From Strobilurus pachycystidiatus (taxonomy: Eukaryota > Basidiomycota > Agaricomycetes > Agaricales > Physalacriaceae), in assembly GCA_019915135.1 (NCBI GenBank), contig JAHLMK010000004.1:1116001-1180000 (forward strand): a stretch of 64,000 nt of DNA, in the 5' to 3' direction. The notes under the pieces are model-generated. The model was not told the origin of the DNA. It was given only the letters and a program-made list of their open reading frames with translations, and searched no databases. Positions 45,058 through 58,015 of this stretch are shown here, piece by piece; the first letter of the stretch is position 1, and each line of letters opens with the position of its first letter. The position numbers and the translations under genes were made by a program.

Positions 45058-46044
45058 CTACGTATCTGAGGATGAGTCTCGTTTTCTCTTCTTCTTCCGC
45101 GGAGACTCGTCTTCAGCAGCTTCGGCTTGGCGGCCTTTTTTCTTCTGGCGAGTGACATCCCCTCCTGTAGTCTGCGAAGCAGCTTCTTGAGTCGGAGTTG
45201 ACTCTCCGGTAGACTCCTCGCGAGCTTTCGCCTTTCCCTCCCTTTTCCGCCGTTTGCGCTCCGCCTTTTCGGCTTCAGCAGCCTCTGCCTCTCGCTTTAG
45301 ACGTCTCTTCTCTCGCTTTTCCCTCTTCTCCGCCTTCTTTAGCTTCCTTGCTGCTTTTTCTTCCTTCGTTGAGGTAGATTCCTTCTCGTCCTCGTCAACC
45401 TCGTCAGCTTTGGCTTTGGGTTTGACTTTAGACGGTCCAGGCGTCTTCTCCTCCGGTTGTGGGGCGCTCGAAGAGGGCTGCGCAAAGGAGGGGTCCGGTC
45501 CAAGCACTGGTCCGCGGAAGAATTTAGCGTAAAGTCTACGCCTCGCCGCATCTCGCTTGGCCATTGCAAGGAGGCTCATCCGAGGCGAAGTATAAGAGTC
45601 CGGCGTGTTACTACCAGAGGGTGATTCAGAGGTGGCCGGGGTGCCTTCCACGGGTCGTTTGTTGCATAAGATTCCAGTCGTTGTGCGCCTCAGCACAGGC
45701 GTTGGTGCCTCATCCTATATAATGCTATTCACCAGTGGCTTGGAGTGACTAGACTGCGACGTACATCGTCCTCTTCCTCGTCACTGCTGTTGTCTATCTT
45801 GATTGTGATTGTCTTCGATGCAGCAGAGAACAGACTGCAACAAGCTTCAGTAGATAGAACGATGGAAAATTTGTGTTACATACTGATCCCAGAAGGGAAA
45901 AGCCTCGTCGCGGTCTTTACCGATGCCGGAGAGGGTCTTTTTCTGCGATATCGTTATGGGGCGGGATATAGCGCCCTGCCGCAGACCGGTCCCTTTGCCC
46001 GACCATCCTTGGGCGACAAGGTAAGAGTGACCGTCTAGTGGCAT
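45058..46044 (-). CDS. TMA23-like G-patch protein, ribosome biogenesis
   Basis: ATG 46044 starts MPLDGHSYLVAQGWSGKGTG. The N-terminal G-patch-like unit (LRQGAISRPITISQKKTLSG, IGKDRDEAFPFWD) followed by LFSAASKTITIKIDNSSDEE matches the layout of yeast Tma23 and its relatives: a short G-patch, a W-D-x-x-F element, then a long lysine/arginine/glutamate tail. The tail (residues about 150 on) is a charged single helix rich in KKAEKREKREKRR and ends RKKKRKRDSSSDT at 45058. Such proteins are nucleolar and act in small-subunit rRNA processing. Three exons. It starts 107 bp from the divergent TDA3-like gene. Confidence 0.75.
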
Positions 46045-46151
46045 GAAGCAAGGGTGAAGTCTGACATAAGCTGTGCAGTGTGATCGAGACCTTGCTGATT
46101 AGATGATTTTGGTCCTTGGAAACCGACAGTAATACCTTTCATTTTGCTTGC

Positions 46152-47432
46152 ATGGAGCCCTCGGACGACGTGCGGAATATTGTCATTATTGGCGCTGGCA
46201 TCATCGGCTGCTCGACAGCGTATTACTTGACCCGCCACCCGGCCTTCTCAGCCGCGAGCTCGGTCCGCATCCTTGAGGCATCTGTGCACGGTCCAGCCCA
46301 GGGCGCCTCCGGAAAGGCTGGTGGGCTGATTGCCAAGTGGGCCTATCCGCAGGAGCTAGTGGATGTGTCCTTTGCAGAACATGTCAGGCTGGCCGAGGAA
46401 CACAACGGAACGGAACGCTGGGGGTGGCGCTATGTCAATCCCGGCAGCTGGGAAGGCAGAGGCGAACCCAGCTCGCACGAGACCGGCTCAGGAGTGGGCA
46501 CTGGTGGGCGCAGGAAGAGTTTGGAGAAGACTCTCGGCCTCGGCTCCAGCCAGCGGAAGAGCAAGGGGCTCCCCGACGACCTGCTCTGGGTCAAAGAGCA
46601 TGTCACCGAATCCTACTCGTCCATGGCCCAGCCTGGCGCCACAGCCCAGGTCCACCCGCACTTATTTACCACCAGTATGCTCGCGCTCGCCCAGGAGAGA
46701 GGCGCGGAACTTATCTCCGGCGCAAAGGCCATCTCCGTCAATCACAACGGAGGCAGGGTCACTGGCGTTGTTTATCAGGATCTCGCGTCACAGCAGGAGG
46801 TCCACCTCCCAGCCACCCATATCGTTCTGGCTGCAGGCGCGTGGACGCCCAGAATCACTCCTCTCCAGGCTCTCCCCATAGGTTCAACCCGCGCGCACAG
46901 TCTCACCATTCAAGCTGCACCTGGCACTACTATCGCTCCCTACGTCCTTTTCACAGAAATCACCCTTCAAGAAGGTGGCAGGCGCAAACGCGTCTCTCCA
47001 GAAATCTATGCACGACCTGGAAACGAGGTCTATGCATGTGGACCTGGCGACGATTCAGCTCTACCAGAGACTGTTGATGGCGTTCAGGTAGATCAGGCAG
47101 CATGCGAGAGCATCAGGAAGCATGTTACGAGCATTTCGACCGAGCTCGCAGAAGGCACCGTCACTCGAGCACAAGCATGTTTCCTTCCCATAGTTTCTGC
47201 CGGTGGAGGTCCAATCGTTGGCGAGGCAGAGAATATAGCCCATGGTCTATACATCGGGGCGGGCCACACTTGCTGGGTAAGGATGCTTCTCGTCGCATTT
47301 GGTCGTTCTCATAATCATTTCAAGGGCATCTGCAACGGCCCAGGAACTGGCAAAGTGCTTACAGAACTCATCATGGATGGTCGAGTGCGCAGCGGTAACA
47401 TGAAGAAACTGGATCCTGCGAGATTTACGTGA
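46152..47432 (+). CDS. FAD-dependent oxidoreductase, D-amino-acid-oxidase fold (TDA3-like)
   Basis: ATG 46152 starts MEPSDDVRNIVIIGAGIIGC, which contains the GxGxxG dinucleotide-binding loop. Other family segments are GASGKAGGLIAKWAYPQELV, VHPHLFTTSMLALAQERGAE, HIVLAAGAWTPRI, EIYARPGNEVYACGPGDDSA and the C-terminal FAD contact GHTCWGICNGPGTGKVLTEL. These resemble yeast Tda3, a flavoprotein linked to late-endosome recycling; its substrate is not known. A single 48 bp intron (about 47277-47324) lies between GHTCW and GICNGPG. Because it is a multiple of three without a stop, it can be misread as coding. Stop TGA 47430-47432. Confidence 0.85.
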   Translation: MEPSDDVRNIVIIGAGIIGCSTAYYLTRHPAFSAASSVRILEASVHGPAQGASGKAGGLIAKWAYPQELVDVSFAEHVRLAEEHNGTERWGWRYVNPGSWEGRGEPSSHETGSGVGTGGRRKSLEKTLGLGSSQRKSKGLPDDLLWVKEHVTESYSSMAQPGATAQVHPHLFTTSMLALAQERGAELISGAKAISVNHNGGRVTGVVYQDLASQQEVHLPATHIVLAAGAWTPRITPLQALPIGSTRAHSLTIQAAPGTTIAPYVLFTEITLQEGGRRKRVSPEIYARPGNEVYACGPGDDSALPETVDGVQVDQAACESIRKHVTSISTELAEGTVTRAQACFLPIVSAGGGPIVGEAENIAHGLYIGAGHTCWVRMLLVAFGRSHNHFKGICNGPGTGKVLTELIMDGRVRSGNMKKLDPARFT

Positions 47433-47751
47433 CGCCAACAGTGAGGCGCGGGTGTAATGTATTTTCAAGTACCTTGACTGGTCTGCGAGTGATCAGAAGG
47501 GGACAGTCTTGTATTTTCAGGTGGAGAGGCGCTGCTTAATACCAGCTAACCTTAACCGGAGAGCAAGAGACAACGTGAATAGTTCACAAGTACCAGCAAG
47601 ATGCACATTGACTCTCACATCAACTCACTGTTTGTCTATCACGAACATGAGCACCATGTCCTACCGTGAATGCGATCGCAAGACCGGCATCCCTCCTGAG
47701 GCAAAAAGGCGAACACTTGATGGCGAGAAAGATCATACTGCAGGCACGTTT
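47433..47751. other. Intergenic, nothing recognised
   Basis: About 320 bases between two converging stop codons. Probably 3' untranslated regions of both genes. Confidence 0.5.
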
Positions 47752-48492
47752 CTACTTGGTCTTCATGATGCGGAGAGGACCAGGGCTGTATTTGTAGTTC
47801 TCGCTGTAGTTCTTCGGTGGTACTCGCTTCGTCGCAGGAGGTTGCCTAAACAAAAATCAGTCGCAAGTTCGTGTGAAGGCACGAGTAAGTAAAACATACA
47901 CATAATAGTCCCATCCTATAAACGAAAGTCAGCACATCTGTGTGGTCTATACGAGTAGCAAACGTACCTTGCTTTTCAGCAAAGTGAACAGCATCCTCCT
48001 TGGATTTGAAGGAGATGCGGGTTCCCTGCATGTAATCGGCACTGTCTGCGTTGAATACTCTGCGTCCACCATATCACAGACCAGCCACTCACGAGCTCGC
48101 CCATCCCATGAGGGGATTCTCCCATCGCCCACCGCCGAGCAGGATATCAAAGTCGATGCGCCAGCGCTCCATCTTCGCCCCACCGCTTTGCATGGTGTTC
48201 CTCGTTGGCTGGTATATCCTCACAGGGCGATGACGAAGCTCGACTGTACAACGAATGAGTCCTTCCGCGCATAACAAGGCACAGAGCTGCTCTGCTCACC
48301 AGGAGCACCGCTGACGACGTCGGCGACCATAACATCTCGGGGAGGTGCGGGAGCAACGATTTCGGAAGACGATTGCTCAGACCGGATGGTCATGGGCTCT
48401 GATTCCTTGGTGGCTAATCCGCGCGACAGTGCGCATTGCGGGCCGAGCGCTCTCGCTGGCAACGAGCGCGTACAAGCTCGAAGTAATGACAT
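47752..48492 (-). CDS. Mitochondrial complex I subunit NDUFS4 (18/21 kDa)
   Basis: Nuclear-encoded accessory subunit of NADH:ubiquinone oxidoreductase that stabilises the NADH-binding module. ATG 48492 starts MSLLRACTRSLPARALGPQC, a basic presequence for mitochondrial import. The conserved body follows: RPVRIYQPTRNTMQSGGAKM, RWRIDFDILLGGGRWENPLM, GWASS, then YMQGTRISFKSKEDAVHFAE and GWDYYV. It ends NYSENYKYSPGPLRIMKTK at TAG 47752-47754. Note GGG inside the RWRIDFD-ILLGGGR-WENPLMGW segment, where the mammalian protein has a shorter charged linker. Four or five short exons. Confidence 0.9.
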
Positions 48493-48605
48493 GGGGGTAA
48501 TTGATTATTGGGCCGATCCAACTGGCGGCGGCTCACTCGGCTTAGACCTTCCGGAACAAACATATATAAGCAAGTGTGCACCTATGTAGACGGTACAGAA
48601 ACATT

Positions 48606-50553
48606 TCAATCTAATGATACACGACCAAACCTTCCATTGTATTTCTTACTGACCCAGCGCCATCCGTACCAGCCAGCCACGATGAGCACAAACGACCCGA
48701 CAATCGCCGCTCCAATGTAACCCGAATTATCGTTCGCCTACGAGGATCCAAATATGATGAGTTGTTAGATCAGTAAATTAGAGGTCTTACACGAGCCCAC
48801 GCGCGCCACCAGCTACCAGCCAACCCGCCACCATCCTCTGCATCTGCAGCTTTCCGACAAGGAGTGCAGTTTTCGCCGATCAGACCCATGATTGTGATGA
48901 GGGATATACTGCGTAGGAATTGTCAAAAGTCCTCGTCGTGCTTGGCAAAGAATGTGCATACCTGAACGCGACGAGGATGCTCATCAGTGTTAAGACAATG
49001 CTCAGACCGGACATCATATTCAACTTGACCTTTAGCTCTCTCGCTCTGGTTTGGAGATCGTGGCCCTCGTTGGTCACCTCAATCGGTACATCCTGAGAGC
49101 CACCGGCGGCTGTCAAATCCTGCTCTGAAGTAGGGCTACTCTCTGGGAGAGCCAGGCGTTTTTCAAAGATCGCAAATGAATCCGATTCAGGAAAGCCCGA
49201 ATACGAATAGAGCATCAGGATAGAGTCGAGCGAGTCTATCAGTGTCATTCCAGCGGTGAAGAGGAACTGGAAAAGTAAATCTTGGTAACCTTCAAGCGGC
49301 ACAAGCATGCCCATTCCTTACCGGTAGAATGACGATGTTCCTCGGGGGAATGGGTTGCCCGTCTGGTCCTTTCTTTGCGAGCGCGGAAACGGCCAGAAGG
49401 GCAATCGAAGACGCAGTATCAAATCCTGAGACATCTCTGAGTCAGGTTGGCTCGTAGAACTAAATTAAGAACCAACCAAAGCCAAAAAGGACGCCAACTG
49501 GATACATCTGGAAGTAAGAGCGCGTGAGTTGTGGCACGTTATTCAGTAAGGTGGTTTGATATAACCTTCCACGGTCTGTCGACAAAATTAATGACTGGAC
49601 CAAGAATTCTCATCATGAGCATGTGGTTGTGCTGAGGGTTCACCGAGTCTTCGCTGGAAGGCTCGATGCCCTCGGCTCTCTGCTGGTTGCGCTACAAAGG
49701 ATTCAGCCTCTACTGTGTGTGGATGTATTGTGCAAATATACCTTTCGGCGTTGCTTCAATATGCGCCAAAGAATCACTGAATTGGCTAGTCCCACAAGAA
49801 ACAAGAAGGATCCACTGACGGCGGCACCTATGGTAGATGATATACACCTAGGAGCCGCAAGAGGATGTCATAACTGACCGACGATGCCTCCGACCTCGCC
49901 AACGCCGGTCATCTTATCGTAGATATCCGTGGATATAGCGATTGCAATGTTCTGTCAGATGCATCGGTCGAGTGGTAGAATACCAGCGCTTAAAGCTTAC
50001 CACGACGACCACAATGGTACTGTGGCCAAGCGAGAAGAACAATCCACACGTCACCGGAAGTTGTCCCAAATTGATTAATCCTCTCGTCGCGTTATCGATG
50101 GCACTTGATAGATAAACAGCTCGAGACGCCATTGGTACTACATGTTGTGAGGCTTAGTTACCTAGCGGGTGGAAAGACACGTACAGATATGGGTGCTAAA
50201 CCAACCTGATGTGATCAGCATCCAGTGCTATATAGAAAGAACATGCATCCACAATCACTAGCTTGTAGAGGAATGAGAGGTACGCACCATGGCGTAATCC
50301 CAGTGTCTGAGTTTCATCCTATGAGGCCAAAGCTTCAAAACATACTTTTGCCACACACCCATGCAAGCAGCGCCAGACTCAAGATGGACCGAGTCTCAGG
50401 ATTAGTCCCGAACAGCACGCCTGCGACTATCCAACAGACGGCATTAGCAAGTATTTCAGCAATGACCAGAAGCAAGGATCGGCCAAAGAGTGTAAGACGA
50501 GGAAGTGCCGTCAATCTGTGGTGGTTGTTGAAGGCAAGACACAACTTGAACAT
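48606..50553 (-). CDS. Nickel/cobalt transporter, NiCoT family
   Basis: High-affinity Ni2+/Co2+ uptake protein of the plasma membrane; S. pombe Nic1 supplies nickel to urease. ATG 50553 starts MFKLCLAFNNHHRLTALPRL. The first helix is SLLLVIAEILANAVCWIVAG. The family signature in helix II is rebuilt from small exons as LGLRHALDADHISAIDNATR, with the metal-binding HxxxDH core. GLFFSLGHSTIVVVV is the second signature. Later helices include FLFTAGMTLIDSLDSILMLY and MMSGLSIVLTLMSILVAF. The end is YIGAAIVGSFVLIVAGWYGW then KKYNGRFGRVSLD, TGA 48606-48608. About ten introns. All signature residues are present. Confidence 0.88.
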
Positions 50554-50990
50554 CGTATCTGAAGTGTAAGTATCTGCAGTGAAAACAAAACGCGGAAGCT
50601 TGGGCAGGCCTAGGGTTGCCGCCGGCAAACAGGGACCGCGTGTATGACAAATCAGGATGACCCAATTGCCTTCGACGACGGCGATGACAATGATGCAAGA
50701 AATGCTGCACCTTCGTTGTCGGCCTCCACGTTCATATCCTGCTTCCGCATAACATGGAATTTCTCACACATGGGTGCGTCCTCTCATCCTCCTTCTTCGG
50801 TTATCTTTGCTGAACACAGTGAACAGGGCATCCGATTTTCTACTCCAGTGCGCATCGTTTCTCAGTCAATACACGGCAAGCTTACCATTGTCGATGCTCC
50901 AGATGTCAATATGGTTTCCATGAGGCCTTTCGCACTCTTGTTCCAAAGCCGGAGGATCGCACGCCACTCTCATTAAGCCATGCGCCAATC
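50554..50990. other. Divergent promoter region between NiCoT and the acyltransferase
   Basis: About 440 bases between diverging start codons. No coding segment is supported, although frames on both strands exist. Confidence 0.5.
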
Positions 50991-52325
50991 ATGCTTGCTT
51001 CGTGCTTGCCATTCGTGTTCATGACTTATTTGGCCCGACGAGAAGACACTCATCTTCTGCGCATCCTGCTCCTGCCGACCGTGATCACATCTAGCATCTG
51101 GGCGGCATACAGTCATTACTTTGAGCCTCCAATTCTGAACGTCTACAACTGGGGACTATGTAGGTTTGGGATTGGGGTTTTCTCGCGTCTTATGGCTTGC
51201 TGAACGAACATGGCAGGTCTAGCAGCAATCGTCGTCGTCGGGAAGGCAATCGATTACGCGCTGACTCCCGAAGGAATTCTCAAGGTGGGCGAAGTTAGAC
51301 CCGGCGTTCCCAAAGGCAAATCCGTCACCCGAGAACCCGCTCTGAATGGATTCGTGAAGTATGAGCAGCCGCAGCTGCCAGTACGACCAGGAATGGTTGC
51401 ACCGTGGCTTTCAGACGTCATTGAGCTTGCCCATTCCATGCGTGGCCAAAGATTCAAGTTCAATGAGGGCGCATACCTGCCCAAAGACACTCGTCCACTG
51501 GACCGTGGCCCCTTTTTGAGGGCAACGATCCATACTTTCCTTTCCACCTATTTCATGGTCGATGTCTTTGACACGATTCTCAAGCAACTTCCCGGGGTTG
51601 GCTCCGTGCTTGGAGGTTCTATGTTCTATCACGAGCTGCCGATCTTCGAGCGTTACTTTGTGTCGACTGCCATACATATCCTAACCGGAACAGCCCTAGT
51701 CGTCGGCTTCCAGATGTGTTACAGCTTGGTAACATTGGTTGCCGTGGGCCTTCTGCATGATTCGCCGTCCTTCTGGCCACCGGTAGGCGACCATCCATGG
51801 AAAGCTGGTGAGGATGTTCATCTCTGAAATATGTGGGTCGCTTATTCTTTCTTCTAGATTCAATGCACGAGCTCTGTGCAAAGCGATGGCATCAACTCTT
51901 GCGGCGGACATTCTACGTCTTCGGTGGTTATCCTGGTCGCAAGATTGCCGGAAACATGGGCATGGCGTTTGGGACCTTCATAGCGTCCGGTCTATTTCAT
52001 GGGGAGAGGATGGGACTTTGCTCCCGTCATCTTTTTCGCATCTCAAGGACCCATTTTAGCGTTGGAGAGAGTATGGCGAAAGGTCAACGGCAAAAGAGTA
52101 GGGGGATGGCCTGGACGGATGTGGGTATACTTTGTGATGTTTGTTGTCGCTCAGCCAATGAGTAAGCAACACTTTCACTTCGCCAGTTTGGTTACTGATG
52201 TGAGTTGGACAGTCAATTCATGGCATCGGCGGGGACTCGGTGGCGGTCTAATTATTCCTCCCTCCATAAGCCCAGTGCGCCTTTTCATCACTGCCTGCTC
52301 GGAGTTACTAGGTACTGTTTCGTAG
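50991..52325 (+). pseudogene. MBOAT/wax-synthase-like acyltransferase with internal frameshift
   Basis: Membrane-bound O-acyltransferase of the wax-synthase type, as often found near fungal terpenoid genes. ATG 50991 starts MLASCLPFVFMTYLARREDT. Family segments are VYNWGLCLAAIVVVGKAIDY, RGPFLRATIHTFLSTYFMVD, VVGFQMCYSLVTLVAVGLLH and SMHELCAKRWHQLLRRTFYV, then FGGYPGRKIAGNMGMAFGTF and IASGLFH with the likely catalytic histidine. At 51998-52003 the frame breaks: after GLFH the rest of the family pattern (MGRGWDFAPVIFFASQGPI, RVGGWPGRMWVYFVMFVVAQ, WHRRGLGGGLIIPPSISP) continues one frame over. The usual few residues between H and MGRG are missing. No splice pair can repair this. The gene is either recently inactivated or mis-sequenced. 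Confidence 0.75.
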
Positions 52326-52959
52326 AAGCGCAAATTTAATCAATGTACTGTAAGCATAAGCTTCCGACTTGTAGTCCTTACGGTCCGACTTCAAGCACAT
52401 TCAGGCCCTTGTATATGTGTGCAACTTTCGAGACATTCCAGACCGTTTAGCATATTAACAAAACGCAGTCGATCGAGCGCTGATCCTTTAACTCGCAAGT
52501 ACTTACTTCAATGTGGTAAGAACGGGGGAGCGACGCCCACTTTGTGGAACTGAAGGAACAAGACACGAGTTCTACCAGATGGATCTCCCCAGACATGTAA
52601 GAGGAGTCCTCTAGCTATACTCTTGGTCATGTTCTGCACATGGCTCTCGAAATGAGGCGCATACACTCTCGTTTGGGCAGCCTTGAGTCTGGGCGGCGAA
52701 AACACTAACGACAAAATGAGAGTCCCCATAGAGCCCAGAGATTATTTTGACCACAGTCCTGCAGTATCTCTTTAGAGTGGGAAAGCGTGCACCGTTTAAG
52801 AATGATATAGAGCTAAAGCCCAAGTTATGGCCCGGGGACTGGTTCGAGCAGGAGGTGAAGGACGTGTAGAGGATTGCTTCTAGGGGATACACCGTAATCG
52901 CAGATCATTATAGCAAGGCTCAACAGGTTGGGAGTGGCCTTGTGTATCTGGAAAGGATG
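52326..52959. other. Intergenic, nothing recognised
   Basis: About 630 bases between two converging genes. Frames present on the minus strand have no family resemblance. Confidence 0.5.
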
Positions 52960-54502
52960 CTATCCTACAAGCACTGGATTTATATGGCAGTACTGGGTCA
53001 CGTAGAAGCCTACAGCGTCACGGTCTCCGTGCTTAGCCTTCAAGCCGTCACGAAGTGGATTACGGGCAACGTAGGGATAAGTGTTCTTGTTGACGCCAGG
53101 TCCCTAGAAAGCAAATGAGGACACCAAGTTTCGAATCTCGGGATGAAGCACGTACAAAGTCTAGAACGAATGGTCGACTCTCTGTGACACCGTATAAGCG
53201 GGAGCTCTCTAGGATGATGTCGTACACGGGTGACGAATCGTTTCCTGGTGCATGCATGCTCCACCCTTTTTTTGGAGACCGCACGTCCCAGAAGGAGACA
53301 ACGCTGTGTCGCGCGGAACCTGCGGCTATATGACTAGCTGACCCGCCACCGCTGGACACGGAATATATAGGTTCGAAGAGGAGGGGATCGGAGACGCTCA
53401 AGACCGGACGAAGAACGGACGGTCCCTCGGACTCGGATGGGTGGCGAAGAGAGGCGCGTAGATCGTGACATCGTACGATGCCGTCGTACCACCCTGATAC
53501 AAGTATCTGAGGCGAAGACCCCCAAGGCGAGGATGGCGGAGCGCGACACAAGCCGTATACACCGGAGGGCGTTTGCACAATTTTGTCCTTGGCCGGTCCA
53601 AGGATAAGAGAGGGTGTCGCGGACAGCTGACTCTCCGAAACTGTATGAACGGCAAGCGGCGTGAAGGATGAGGTCCCGAAAGCAACGAATGGGGTTGATG
53701 AATGCAGAGAGAGGTGGGAAGTCCAGCTTCGCATCTCAAGATTGGTCTCGGACGAGACGGAGTTTGCCATATTCGTCAAAGCAGCATGTCCAGACGAGGA
53801 TAGCGAAACGAGCAGGCCATCTTCGTGGCGCAGGCTCTGTACAAGGCTTTCGCCGTGTAAATGCACAAAGTCTGGTGTATGCTGAACCACAATTCCCTCT
53901 TGCGCATGCAATGTGTGTTGCTCTATTCCGCCGTTCTGGAATCCAAGGAGAATAGTACAGTCACAGCCATCGTCTCTGACTAGGGTAATGGATGTGATGT
54001 CGCTCCGTGCTTCTCTAGCATCCGGGAGTGGGTGCTGGAGTTCGAGTTCTACAGATGAACCATGTCGGGATGAGAGGAAGCGATAGAAGGATATCGTGCG
54101 GGCAGACGCGATCACCAAATGGTGATCTGATATAGCCATGACCGGTTGTAGTTTGCCCCTCCACTGTCGCGAGAGTGGTCTGGCGACATAATTCGCCTCT
54201 AGTCTTGACCGCACCCAGTTACGGTCGTTGAGGATGTCGTACCGCACTCTCGCCCTGTGAGACCAAGAGCTACGTGCATTTTGGAGACTATGCGACGGCC
54301 TAGGGTTTCGGCGAAGGAAATCCTTCCATCCAAAGTCATTCACCTGAATCCATGTTACCGGGTTGTTACGTCAAAACATTTTGAAGAGCATTACCAGAGT
54401 TTCTAGGGGTTTACACGCTCCGGAAAGCAGCGCCAAGTCTATAGCGTCCAGATAGTAAATTATAGCCAACAAGAGGTCGTGGGGGAGATCTAGCAGTATC
54501 AT
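52960..54502 (-). CDS. F-box/WD-repeat-like protein
   Basis: ATG 54502 starts MILLDLPHDLLLAIIYYLDA, an F-box in its usual N-terminal place, continuing IDLALLSGACKPLETL. A 5' intron (GTAATG to ATTCAG) joins it to VNDFGWKDFLRRNPRPSH. The body is beta-rich with WD-like blades: VMAISDHHLVIASARTISFY, DCTILLGFQNGGIEQHTL, QILVSGWYDGIVRCHDLR and HSVVSFWDVRSPKKGWSM. A 52 bp 3' intron (GTACGT to TTTCTAG) leads to GPGVNKNTYPYVARNPLRDG and the stop TAG 52960-52962. The layout resembles FBXW4-type SCF receptors. Substrate unknown. It is divergent from GEM1 with 170 bp between start codons. Confidence 0.78.
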
Positions 54503-54672
54503 GGAAGATGAGAGTCAAGAGCATCTCTCTTGTGAAAGCCGAAAGCGGCAGACCGCGGGAACCAATTGCCGAATTGACGCGTGCCCTCGTCCGTGTCTGG
54601 ATAAGTACCCCGCCACCGTCTCCCGCTTCCCGCCTCTTCCGTCTGTCCCTGCTGCTCGCCAAAGCGCTCGAC
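54503..54672. promoter_or_regulatory. Short divergent promoter between the F-box/WD gene and GEM1
   Basis: 170 bp separate the two opposed start codons and must contain both promoters. No clear TATA box. Inference from layout. Confidence 0.45.
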
Positions 54673-57313
<2,641 letters not shown>

Positions 57314-58015
57314 ATATAGTGTACATGCTGTTAATAGAATGACTGTCTAATGCCCATAGGGAGAGATTCATCGGCCGAAATGTCGAGACTTGGTACTCAC
57401 ATTGGGATGTCAGATGATGGTCGGGACGTCGTGAATCTATCTGGTCTGTGAGTGATCTGCACAGCTGCTGAGGATTCTATTGTGCGGAGTGGTACAGCAG
57501 TGATCCAGGCTGTGACATTCTCAGTATACAAAATTTGAAGGAGGGCGACTTGAGACATCCCTCGTACGTGATAGAAGACTAGAATATGCACAGGAGCCTG
57601 GAGCTGACATCAGAATGCCGCCATCGCTCGACTGAGAGCTTGTTGAGCGCTCTTCCTTCAGGCTTCAATGCTCGAGTTATATACAGTCATACAACTGCAG
57701 ATTTGGGGAAAGGACCAGACTTTGTCAATAAGCATTTGGGACATCTGCAAGACACGCCTGTAAGGCGTCTCTTGGCTCAATGCCGCATGGGACGAGCTCG
57801 ACCGTGCTCACGGCGCGTGTTGATGACACGTGGGGAAGAAGAGTCATCCAGGCGGACAACATGATCCGATCTAAGGTCTTTCCTGTTCAGTGACTTGTAA
57901 ACTGCAGGCTCAAACAAGCGATTTTCCTCTTCCACCAGCACCCTCCGCATTATTTAGGCCCGATTGTGTGTCCGCCAACACCTGAACTGCAACTTGAATT
58001 CGTACCACCACCATC
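57314..58015. other. Intergenic, nothing recognised
   Basis: About 700 bases between GEM1 and the VWA gene. One plus frame at 57586-57864 has no family resemblance or splice structure. Confidence 0.5.

Noticed and set aside
46337..47077. Plus-strand frame of 246 codons inside the TDA3-like gene
   Set aside because: Alternative frame of the oxidoreductase exon; it is arginine/serine-rich and has no motif.
39451..52325. Idea of a secondary-metabolite cluster (two ligases, OYE remnant, acyltransferase)
   Set aside because: No synthase (PKS, NRPS or terpene cyclase) or P450 is present, and housekeeping genes (NDUFS4, TMA23-like) lie between them.
52508..52892. Overlapping minus frames between the acyltransferase and the F-box/WD gene
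   Set aside because: They lie in a converging-gene spacer, overlap in two frames and show no family pattern.
57586..57864. Plus frame of 92 codons between GEM1 and the VWA gene
   Set aside because: No resemblance to a family and no splice-site support.
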